Origin: Propionibacteriaceae bacterium
Lineage (GTDB): Bacteria; Actinomycetota; Actinomycetes; Propionibacteriales; Propionibacteriaceae
NCBI GenBank assembly: GCA_020438595.1
Contig: JAGQUI010000031.1
Location: 1-13,127 of the forward strand
Direction: 5' to 3'
DNA length: 13,127 nt
How positions within the stretch are numbered: the stretch's first letter is position 1; each line of letters starts with the position of its first letter. Both the position numbers and the translations under genes were made by a program. This document shows positions 1 to 8,400 of this stretch, piece after piece. The notes beneath the pieces were generated by a model. That model was given only the letters and a program-made list of their open reading frames with translations. It had not been told where the DNA came from and did not search any database.

Positions 1-44
1 TCAGCCGTCCGACCGTCCTGCACCTGCAGGGGCCGGCCAGGTCC

Positions 45-113
45 TGACGCGGAAAGGAACCGTCCCCGTTCTGCGTCGCCGGCGTGGAATGGGGACGGTT
101 CCTTTTCGCGTCA
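45..113. repeat. 23-bp inverted repeat, REP-like, possible terminator of the esterase gene
   Basis: Positions 45-67 pair with 91-113 as a 23-bp stem: 22 Watson-Crick pairs plus one G-T pair (52/106), with a 23-nt loop at 68-90. The inner part of each arm carries GGAACCGTCCCC (56-67, and inverted at 91-102). The repeat begins 12 bp past the stop codon of the minus-strand esterase gene, so its transcript would end in this hairpin. It has no U-tract on either side, so it is not a classical intrinsic terminator; RNA stabilisation or a U-less terminator is possible. A third copy of the 12-mer at 1041-1052 suggests a dispersed repeat rather than a dedicated terminator. Positions 1-44, to the left, hold nothing I can assign. 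Confidence 0.8.
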
Positions 114-125
114 CCGGCGGCACGC

Positions 126-1010
126 TCAGCGGGCGTGCGCGTCCAGCCAGTCCAGCGCCCGGCCGAAGAAGTCGGGCGACAGGACGGGGGAGTGGCCGCC
201 GTCCGTGATCGTCCACAGCGCGACCGCGGAGCCGCCCCGGCAGTCCGGCCAGGTGGTGGTGGTCGTCTCGGCGCCCGGCAGTTCCGGGTCCAGATCCAGC
301 GCGTCGCCGGCGCCGCCCTTCGCCGCGCAGCCGTCGAGTCCCGCCCAGCGCTGCACCGTCCCGGTGGCGGACGGGTACTGCGCCGTCCCTGCGAACGCGA
401 CGGTGTCGTCGGCGGTGCCGTGCACCTGCAGGACCGACACGGGCTCGGACGGCCGGCACGCGTCCGGGTCGATGCTCAGCGGGCCGGCCAGCGAGACGAT
501 CCCGGTCACCTGGTCCGCGTGCTCGCAGGCCAGCCGGTGCGCCATGAACCCGCCGTTGGAGTGGCCCACCACGAACACCCGTGCGGTGTCGACGGCGTAG
601 TGCTGCCCGACCAGGCCGATCACGGCGCTGAGGTGGGCGGAGTCGTCCACGCCGCTGCCGTCGAAGTCGCAGCAGGCGTTGGTCGCGTTCCAGAACTGGC
701 GGCCCTGGCTGTCCCTGGTGCCCTCCGGCAGCGCGACGAGCAGCCCGCGCCCGGTCGCGGTGGCGGTGAGCGACCAGTAGTCGTCCAGGGAGGACGCGTC
801 CGAGCCGTAGCCGTGCAGGCCGACGACCAGCCCGGCCGGGGTGGACGGGTCGTAGCCGGGTGGCACGGCCAGCCGGAAGTCCCGGCCCTCGAGGCTGAGC
901 GTGCCGGTGGCGCCCGCGGCGATCGGCGGCCCGGACGCTCCCACCGGCGCGACGCATCCCGCCAGCGCCAGGAGGACCAGCGCCGACAGCGCCGCCATCC
1001 ACGTCCTCAC
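126..1010 (-). CDS. Secreted lipoprotein esterase, LpqC / PHB depolymerase-like family (alpha/beta hydrolase)
   Basis: Predicted serine ester hydrolase of the LpqC / feruloyl-esterase-type polyhydroxybutyrate depolymerase family, 294 aa with the start used here, acting outside the membrane as a lipoprotein. The N-terminus is a short hydrophobic helix ending in the lipobox LALAGC, with the lipidated Cys at residue 19. The nucleophile is Ser151 in GHSNGG; the acid is probably Asp201 in HGTADD; the His is His273 in TDGGHSP. The family-typical adjacent cysteines are at 113-114 (WNATNACCDF). The GTG at 1010 is preferred because it supplies an Arg in the signal-peptide n-region; ATG at 998 is possible and has GTGAGG upstream. 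Longer readings to 1322 add only low-complexity residues through the intergenic repeats. It is divergent from the kinase operon and has no evident functional tie to it. The natural substrate cannot be told from sequence. Confidence 0.88.
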   Translation of the reverse strand: MRTWMAALSALVLLALAGCVAPVGASGPPIAAGATGTLSLEGRDFRLAVPPGYDPSTPAGLVVGLHGYGSDASSLDDYWSLTATATGRGLLVALPEGTRDSQGRQFWNATNACCDFDGSGVDDSAHLSAVIGLVGQHYAVDTARVFVVGHSNGGFMAHRLACEHADQVTGIVSLAGPLSIDPDACRPSEPVSVLQVHGTADDTVAFAGTAQYPSATGTVQRWAGLDGCAAKGGAGDALDLDPELPGAETTTTTWPDCRGGSAVALWTITDGGHSPVLSPDFFGRALDWLDAHAR

Positions 1011-1027
1011 CCCTGAAGGATCCCACG

Positions 1028-1064
1028 GCGGACCGAGTGAGGAACCGTCCCCAACCCGGTCCGC
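1028..1064. repeat. Single GGAACCGTCCCC copy inside a small stem-loop upstream of the esterase
   Basis: Positions 1041-1052 repeat the 12-mer found twice in the 45-113 hairpin. It lies in the loop of a perfect 8-bp inverted repeat, GCGGACCG (1028-1035) with CGGTCCGC (1057-1064). The element starts about 18 bp upstream of the esterase GTG, so it would sit in the 5' leader or promoter of that gene. It could be a solo half of the REP-like element; an operator role cannot be excluded. Confidence 0.6.
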
Positions 1065-1107
1065 GTCCGCGCCGGCGGGACTTGCGGTCGTGCCGGGATG
1101 GAGCAGC

Positions 1108-1161
1108 CCCACAAAGTGGCCAGGATTGGCCGTAGTCGGCCGATACTGGCCACTTTGCGGG
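1108..1161. repeat. Long imperfect palindrome (54 bp) between the divergent genes
   Basis: Positions 1108-1132 pair with 1137-1161 around the 4-nt loop TAGT: 22 Watson-Crick pairs, one G-T pair (1127/1142) and two mismatches (1111/1158 and 1124/1145). The outer arms read CAAAGTGGCCAG and CTGGCCACTTTG; the inner arms are GGCCG and CGGCC. It differs in sequence from the 45-113 repeat. Its length, near-perfect symmetry and intergenic position fit a REP/MITE-like palindrome. A large operator is the alternative. It is far from any gene end, so it is unlikely to be a terminator for a gene in this window. Confidence 0.8.
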
Positions 1162-1262
1162 AGGCGGGGTTGCGGGTGGGGCCTGTGGGACGGAAGTGAC
1201 GAGTGGGACGGCCTGCCGGGCGCGGACGGGGCCATCCGGGAAGGCGCTCGCTGAGCGTGCGG

Positions 1263-1268
1263 TACCCT
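1263..1268 (+). promoter_or_regulatory. Candidate -10 box (TACCCT) for the kinase operon
   Basis: TACCCT fits the actinobacterial TANNNT -10 pattern and is one of the few AT-containing stretches upstream of the operon. The hexamer 17 bp upstream (GAAGGC, 1240-1245) is a poor -35. If used, transcription would start near 1275, giving a leader of about 83 nt to the TTG at 1358 and excluding the GTG at 1196. Weak, pattern-only evidence. Confidence 0.22.
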
Positions 1269-1348
1269 CGACCGCGAGGGGATTGCCGGCCCGGCAGGAG
1301 GGCCTGGTTCGGCCGTCCCCACGCACCAGTACCGCTGAAGCTTCTTCC

Positions 1349-1355
1349 GGGGGAG
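1349..1355 (+). promoter_or_regulatory. Purine-rich ribosome-binding site for the kinase TTG start
   Basis: GGGGGAG ends 2 nt before the TTG at 1358. The spacing is short, but this is the most Shine-Dalgarno-like stretch immediately before the conserved part of the protein, and it supports the non-ATG start chosen. Confidence 0.4.
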
Positions 1356-1357
1356 CC

Positions 1358-2494
1358 TTGCCGCCTCGTCTGCCGACGACCGCCCCAGTACTGTCCGGGT
1401 TCTCCTACCTGCGACCGCTGGGGTCTGGTGGCTTCGCCGATGTCTACCTCTACGAGCAGGACCTGCCGCGCCGCCAGGTCGCGGTGAAGGTACTCCCCGC
1501 CGGCCTGCAGGGCACCGACGTGCGCCGCATGTTCAACGCCGAGGCCGACGTGCTGGCCCGGCTCAGCGCGCACCCCTCGATCCTCACCGTCTACCAGGCC
1601 AGCGTCTCCGCCGACGGGCGTCCCTACATCGTGATGGAGTACTGCCCGGCCTCGCTCGGCGAGCGGTTCCGGCGCGAGCGGATCGCCGTGCCCGAGGTAC
1701 TCGCTGCGGGCGTCAAGATCGCCAGCGCGCTCGAGACCGCCCACCGCGCCGGCCTGATGCACCGCGACGTGAAGCCGTCCAACATCCTCCTCACCGAGTT
1801 CGGTGCACCCGTGCTGTCCGACTTCGGCATCGCCGCCTCCCTCACCGGGGACGGGGCCGAGCAGCTGTTCGCCATGTCCGTGCCGTGGAGCGCCCCCGAG
1901 GTGATCGGCGAGCACACCGCCGGCAGCGTCGCGTCCGAGGTGTGGGCGCTCGGCGCCACCGTCTACTCCCTGCTCGCCGGACGCAGCCCGTTCGAACGCG
2001 ACGGCGCCGGCCAGAACACCGCAGAGCAGCTGAAGCGCCGGATCGGCCGCGCCGTCTACACCCCGACCGGACGCCGCGACGTGCCGGCCGAGCTCGAGGA
2101 CGTGCTCGCGAAGGCCCTGCAGCGCGACCCCCGCCAGCGGTACGCGAGCGCCCGCGAGTTCGCCGAGGCGCTGCAGGAGGTGCAGCGGGGCCTGGGCCTG
2201 CCCGAGACCGCGCTCGAGATCGCCTCCGACAGCTGGGCGGCCGGCGGCCGGGCGATCGACTTCGCCGACAGCGGGGAGCGCGGCCCGACCCGGGCCAGCG
2301 TCGCCTACGTCAGCCCGCGCAAGGCCGCCGCCACCGACACCCTCAGCGGACGCAGCGCCGAGAGCGGCTCCTCCGGCATGGCCGAGCCCGGCCGGAAGCC
2401 GCGCGCCAGCTGGCCCTGGATCCTCACCGGCGTCGCCGCCACCGCCGTGGTGGTGGCGCTGGTCGTCCTGCTCTACCTGTGGCGGGTGGTCTGA
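1358..2494 (+). CDS. Membrane-anchored Hanks-type Ser/Thr protein kinase (Pkb2-like, no extracellular sensor)
   Basis: Cytoplasmic Ser/Thr kinase tethered by one C-terminal helix, 378 aa from the TTG at 1358. Kinase domain, about residues 15-270: glycine loop GSGGFADV (22-29), VAVK lysine (44), probable helix-C Glu (62), catalytic loop HRDVKPSN with Asp137, metal-binding DFG Asp155, and APE after MSVPWS. All core catalytic residues are present, so it should be active. A Ser/Thr/Ala/Gly-rich linker (about 270-350) leads to a TM helix (about 353-375) only three residues from the C-terminus. There are no PASTA or other extracytoplasmic domains, unlike PknB. The upstream in-frame GTG (1196) would add 54 low-complexity residues; no in-frame ATG exists before the domain. 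One nucleotide separates its stop from the next gene, implying coupled translation. Matches the first gene of the PFNA-type cluster; the substrates are unknown. Confidence 0.9.
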   Translation: MPPRLPTTAPVLSGFSYLRPLGSGGFADVYLYEQDLPRRQVAVKVLPAGLQGTDVRRMFNAEADVLARLSAHPSILTVYQASVSADGRPYIVMEYCPASLGERFRRERIAVPEVLAAGVKIASALETAHRAGLMHRDVKPSNILLTEFGAPVLSDFGIAASLTGDGAEQLFAMSVPWSAPEVIGEHTAGSVASEVWALGATVYSLLAGRSPFERDGAGQNTAEQLKRRIGRAVYTPTGRRDVPAELEDVLAKALQRDPRQRYASAREFAEALQEVQRGLGLPETALEIASDSWAAGGRAIDFADSGERGPTRASVAYVSPRKAAATDTLSGRSAESGSSGMAEPGRKPRASWPWILTGVAATAVVVALVVLLYLWRVV

Positions 2495-2495
2495 G

Positions 2496-5400
2496 GTGAC
2501 CCGCCGCAGCCTGCTCACCCTCGGTGGCGCCGTCGCCGCCGTGGCCGCGCTCGTGGTCGGGTCCGTGCTCTGGCCCGGCCTGGACGCCCGCCACGCCGCC
2601 AGCCCGGACGTGTCCGTGTGGGCGCTGCAGTCCGGCGAGGGCCAGCGCTACGCCCGGGTGAACACCGAGCTGGGCGAACTGGACACGGTTCGCCAGGTGC
2701 GCAACGCCAGCCGGATCGCCCAGGCCGGCGGTGCGGCGTACCTGCTCGCCGACGGCATGGGCCGGGTGGCCACCGTCAACCCCGGCAACCCCGCCGACCT
2801 CGACGCGGACGCCCTGCAGGAGGTGCCGGCCACTCCGCCCGGCACGGTCGACGTCGCGCAGTCCGGTGACTTCGTCGCCTTCCGGTCCGACGCCGGCACG
2901 GTCAGCTACGGCCGGCTGAGCGGGCTGAACGCGCTCAACCAGCTGCGTGACCCGGCCACCGGCGGCGCGGACGCCCAGCCGTTCGCCGCGGACGCCGTGG
3001 CCGTCGACGCCGACGGCGTCCTCACCGCCTACACCGCGCAGACCCACCGGGTGCTGCGCTACGACATCGCCGCCGACCGCCAGCTGGAGGTCGACGACGT
3101 GCCCGACGGGCCGGGCGCGACCGGCGTCCAGGTCACCGCGGTGGGCGACCACTGGGCGGTGCTGGCCGGCGACGGCAAGCGCGCCTGGCTCTCCGGCGTC
3201 CGGCAGCCGGTGGCGCTCGCGACCTCGGGGACGGTGGCCCTGCAGCGGCCCGCCACCGACGGCGACGCCGTGGTGCTCGCCGACAGCCAGGGCCTGGTCC
3301 GGCTCGACCTGCAGGGCAGCGCGGGTCGCAGCTTCCAGGCGACGACCACGCTGGGCGTGCCGGCCGCCCCGGTGGTCGTGGCCGGCCAGCTGCTGGCGGC
3401 CTGGCTGCCCCGCGACGGCGGCGGCACCCTGTGGCGCGACGGCCAGTCCGTGCTGCTCGACTACGCCGACCAGGCGCTGGCCGAGGACGCGGTGCCGCAG
3501 TTCCAGGTCAGCGACGACCGCGCGATCCTGAACGAGACCCGCTCCGGCTGGGTCTGGACGCTGCCGGACGGCGCCCTCGTGCCCTCCAGCCAGGACTGGT
3601 CGCTCGCCGAGCCCGAGCAGCACGAGAGCGCCGACGACGGCACCCGCACCGAGGTCGTGCTCGACCCCAAGCCGCCGGTCGCGGAGAACGACCGGTTCGG
3701 CGTCCGCGCCGGCGAACTGGTCAGCCTCCCGGTGCTGCTCAACGACCACGACCCCAACACCGACGTGCTCACCATCGACCCGGGTCGCCTCGCCGGGCTC
3801 GACGCCTCGTTCGGCACCCTCACCCTGACCGACAACAACCAGCGGCTCGCCGTGCGGGTGGCCGACGGGGCCAGGGGCTCGGCGTCCTTCAGCTACCGGG
3901 TGAGCGACGGCACCGCGGCGAACGGCCGCTACTCCAACACCGCGACGGTCACGCTCTCGGTCTCCGACGACTCGGCCAACGCGGCGCCGGCCTGGTGCCC
4001 GAACGGCTGCCTGGCCGACTGGCCCGCGCCCGAGGTGGCGCCGGGGGGCACGGTGACCGTCCCGGTGCTGAACGGCTGGGTCGACCCCGACGGCGACCCG
4101 CTGCTCGTGCTCGGCGCGCGGACCACGAGCCGGGCCGTGTCGGTGGCGGCCACCCCGGAGGGCGAGGTCGTGCTGCAGCACCACGACTCCTCGGCCACCG
4201 AGGCGACGAAGGTGGGCGTCGACGTCACGGTCGCCGACACTCGCGGGGAGACCACCACCAAGCAGCTCACGTTCCGGGTGACGCCGCGCCCGAAGGTCAC
4301 CGCCCAGTCGTTCGCGGTCACCGTGGAGGCCGGCGAGACCCGCACCATCCCGGTCTCCGAGCACGTCACCGGCACCGTGTCCAAGCTGGAACTGGCCGAC
4401 GTCCGGCTGCACGGGGACGGCAAGGTCGGCCTCGCCAACGGCTCGCTCGCCTTCACGTTCAACGCCAGGGACACCGGCTCGCACCTGGTCGACTACACGG
4501 TCGGGGACGGCGCGGCGAAAGCCACCGCGCAGGTGCGGGTGACCGTCACCGACGGCAAGTCCGCCCAGCTCGCCACCGCGCCCGTGATCGCCTTCGTCCG
4601 CGCGGGCGAGGACGCCACCGTCGACGTGCTCGCCCCCGTCGACAACCCGACCGGGCGGGTGCTGCTGCTCAGCGGCGTGAAGGCGGAGGCCGCAAAGCGC
4701 GCCACGCTCACCGTCGACACCGTCGGCCAGTCGTCGCTCCGGGTGCTCGGCACCACCGCGGACGGGGCGCCAGGCCGGCTCGGCACGGTCAGCTACACCG
4801 TCTCCGACGGCGAGGACGCCCGGGTGCACGGCGCGGCCACCGTCTACCTGCTGCCGCCGGCGGCCCAGCTCGCGCCGATCGCGCTCGACGACGCGGTCAC
4901 CGTCCGCGCCGGCGCCCAGCTGGACATCCCGGTGACCGCCAACGACATCGCCCCGGCCGGCAGCACCATCTCCCTCGACCCCCGCTCCGTGCGCAGCACC
5001 GAGCCGACCGCGCTGGCCTTCGCGTCCGGCAACCTGGTCCGGACGCTCGCCCCGGCCACGCCCGGGTCGTACCGGATCACCTACGCGGTGTACGTGGCCG
5101 GCAGCCCGAGCCTCGCCGCGGACGCCACCGTCCGCGTCACCGTGCTGCCCGACAGCGAGAACCGGGCGCCGCGGCCGCAGACCCTGACCGGCCGGGTGCT
5201 CAGCGGCCAGGTGGTCGAGATCGGCTTCGACGACCTCGGCGTCGACCCGGACGGCGACTCGGTGCGACTCGACCGGGTCCTCACCCAGCCCCAGCGCGGC
5301 TCGGCCGCGATCTCCGCGGACGGCCGCAGCATCACCTACACCAGCGTCGCCGGCGACAAGGGCGGCCAGGTGTCGTTCCGCTACCGGGTGGTCGACAGCC

Positions 5401-8400
5401 AGGGCGCCACCGGGGAGGGCGCCGTCCGGGTCGGCGTGCTCGACGAGGAGGCCAGCCCGGCGCCGGTCACCTACACCGACTACGTGCAGGTGCAGGTCGG
5501 GGCCGACAACACCGTCCGCGTGGCCGCGGTCGCCAACGACATCGACCCGACCGGCGGCACGCTCACGATCACCGGCGTCCGGCCGAACGTGCCCGAGCAG
5601 CTCACCGACGGGTCGGCGAACCCCGAGTACGCCCGGCTGGCCGCGCTGGTCGCCGAGCCGACCGAGTCCGACGTGGTGATCACCGCCGGCGAGACGGCGG
5701 GCACGGCCTCCTACCGCTACGACGTCGCCAGCAGTTCCGGCAACACCGGCTCCGGCCTGATCGTGGTGAAGGTGGTGCGCGAGGAGGTGCCGAACTTCCC
5801 CGTGGTCGCCGACACCGTGCTCACCGCCGAGACCCGCGAGCAGTTCCCGCTCGGTGTCGACGTCGTCACCGGCAAGGCCAGCTGGCCCGGCGGGGACGCG
5901 TCCCGGCTCACGCTGGGCCTGTGGCAGGGTGCCGGCCCGGTCGCCGGCGCGGCCACGAACGGCTGGTCGATCTCCGGCGAGCTGCCCGAGCGCTCCCGGA
6001 TCATCCCGTACGTGCTCACCGCCACCGCTGCGGACGGCACGCCGCTGGAGACGGCCGAGGGCACGGTGATCGCCACCTACGGCTTCCTGCGCGTGCCCGG
6101 CGCCGCGGACGTCCAGCTCATCCTGCGCAGCGGCCTGAAGCCGCAGCAGGTCGACGAGGACTCCTCGGTGCGGTTCGACCTCGCGGGCATGGTCGCCGTC
6201 CCGACCGGCGCCGTGCTGCAGGTCGGCACGGACGGGCTGGCCGCGTCCGGGTCGCGGCAGGAGGCGTCCTGCAAGCCGGTCGCCGGCACGGTGGTCGAGT
6301 ACCGGGCCGGCCGCGGGGCGCCGTGGACGGACTCCTGCTACGTGCCGGTGAAGCTGGCCGCGCAGGACACCTGGACCGTCCTCTCGGTGCCGGTCACGGT
6401 CACCCCGGCCGCCCCGCAGCCGAGCCTGAAGCCGGCCTCGCTCACCGTGAGTCCCGGCGAGGACGCCACCTACGACCTCGCCCAGATGACGACCTGGGCC
6501 GGCGAGGCGGACCAGGCCTCGGTCGTCTACCAGGTGCAGACCGGCGGCCAGCGCTCGTTCGAGGTCTCCCAGAAGGGCCAGCAGCTCACCATCCACGGCA
6601 TCGAGCACGCCGTACCGGGCACCGACGAGCAGTTGACCGTGCGGATCACCAGCCACGACGCCGTCAAGCCCGCGCCGCTCACCCTGCGGGTCGGACCCGC
6701 GCCGAGCGAGTTGCCGCAGGGCGGCACCGCGCAGGAGCAGTGCTCGGAGGAGAAGGGCAGCTCGTGCGAGGTCACCGTGGTCGGCGCGCCCGGCGAGGTG
6801 AACCCGCTCCCGCGTGAGTCGCTCGTCCTCGTCGACGTCCGGGGCGGTGACGACTGCCCCGGGGTGTCGTACACGGTGGCTTCGCCGAAGTCGGTCCGGG
6901 TGAGCTGGGGGGACGGCACCCCCGGCGGCACCTGCACGGCGTCCTTCTCGGTGCGGGACGCGCAGAGGCGCACCACCGCGGGCGAGCGGGACGGGCACCT
7001 GGTCATCGACCTGCTCGGCTACCCGGAGGCGCCCGACAGCGCCAGCCAGGTCGGCTTCTCGATCGACTCGGTGCAGTTGCGGGTGAAGCCCGGCGCGGCC
7101 CGCAACGCCTACCCGGAACTGAAGGGGTTCATCGTCCGGCAGGGCGGCGACAAGGTGGCCACGTGCGACCCCGACGGCAGCTGCCCGTCCATCCCGGCCC
7201 CGATGGGCGACCGGCGCAGCTACACCGTCACGGCGTACAACGCGGTCGGCGAGTCGAAGGACAGCGTGAAGGCGGACGCGTGGGCCTACGGGCCGCCGCC
7301 GTCGCCGGACGGCGCCACGGCCGAGCCGGTGGTCACCTCCGACGGCGACGGCAAGGTGGTCAAGCTCACCGTCGGCGGCATCGACAGCTCGCAGACCGAC
7401 CGGCTGCGGATCTCGTCGGAGGCCGGGCCGGACCAGACCGTCCGGCTGAACCGCGGCCAGGACAGCGTCGTGATCGAGGCGTTCAACGTCGGCTCGAACC
7501 GGCGCACCCGGATCACGATCACGCCCTACTCGCGGTTCGACCTGCCGCCCGACGCGGGCGGCTCCGGGTCCGGCGACAGCATCACCGTCTACGGCAACGG
7601 CATCGGCCGCCCCGACGAACTCCAGCTGTCGCTCACCTCCACGGTCGCTGCGGACGGCACCACCGCGACGGTGGCGGCCACCGGGTCGGCCGCCGTGAAC
7701 GGCGACGGGTCGGAGCTGCGCTACGGCTTCGCCCGCGCCGGACAGCCGTGCCAGCCGAACGGCACCGCGACGAGCCAGTCGTTCACCGGGCTACGGGCCG
7801 GCGACGCCTACGACATCACGATGTGCGTCGCCTCGCTCTACAACGGCCAGGTGTTCGGCACCGCGAGCACGACGCAGACCGTCCGCGCCCTGCAGGAGCC
7901 GCCGGCGCCCACCGGCTACACCTACGTCGTGAACAAGCAGGCCGCCGGGTCCGACACCCACCCGCAGTGGCTGGTCGGGGCCACGCCGACCTCGGCCGAA
8001 CAGCCGCCGTACAAGAACCAGGCCGTCTTCGACAAGCCGAGCGGCACGTTCGGCACCGCCTTCGCGAACAACTACCGGGTGCGCTACTGCCACGAGCAGT
8101 GGACCGACGCCTGCGGCGCCTGGGGACCGGTCAAGGCGAACGCCGACGCCGCCGCGGGCCCGATCGCGCCGTTCCCGGTGCAGGTCACCGGCCTGGGCAT
8201 CGCGAAGTGCGTCGGCGAGAAGGTGCCGACGAAGGCCGGCGACTCCACCGGCGACAAGGCCATCATCGACCTGGACGCGACGAGCGCCGAGTACTGGGTG
8301 CCGGACGGCGCCGGCGGCGGCACCTGGAAGGCCGGCGGCACCGACGGCGCGGCGCCGGCCATGGCCACGAAGGTGCGCGGGGTGAAGCTGACCGTCAGCT

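Larger units (their letters stand above)
1011..1357. other. Divergent intergenic region, 347 bp
   Basis: This region separates the minus-strand esterase gene from the plus-strand kinase operon and should hold promoters for both. It contains the third GGAACCGTCCCC copy (1041-1052), a long imperfect palindrome (1108-1161), a G-rich stretch (about 1159-1190) and one candidate -10 box for the operon. Open frames crossing it have atypical low-complexity Ala/Gly/Pro/Arg composition and no recognisable domain, so I see no gene here. Confidence 0.7.

Noticed and set aside
1..44. Possible end of a further gene at the left edge
   Set aside because: Too short, and no motif or composition signal decides it; the TCA at 1-3 is a stop only for a shadow frame.
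45..113. Classical rho-independent terminator
   Set aside because: The stem is strong but no U-tract follows on either strand and the loop is 23 nt; kept as a repeat with possible terminator function only.
1..1326. 441-aa minus-strand frame covering the esterase region
   Set aside because: Different frame from the esterase; reads through both repeats and lacks the lipobox and the GHSNGG motif.
1196..1357. GTG at 1196 as the kinase start
   Set aside because: The added 54 residues are low-complexity and Ala/Arg/Ser-rich, with no strong ribosome-binding site, and lie upstream of the only candidate promoter; TTG at 1358 fits better.
3431..6817. 1128-aa plus-strand frame overlapping the giant gene
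   Set aside because: Arg/Gly/Pro/Ala-rich low-complexity translation with no motifs; an out-of-frame shadow.
2424..6998. Very long open frame (1524 aa) on the minus strand opposite the giant surface gene
   Set aside because: It is a shadow: composition is Gly/Arg/Ala/His/Val-rich without any domain, whereas the plus frame encodes recognisable repeats, a signal/TM segment and correct operon spacing. Long antisense frames are expected at this GC content.
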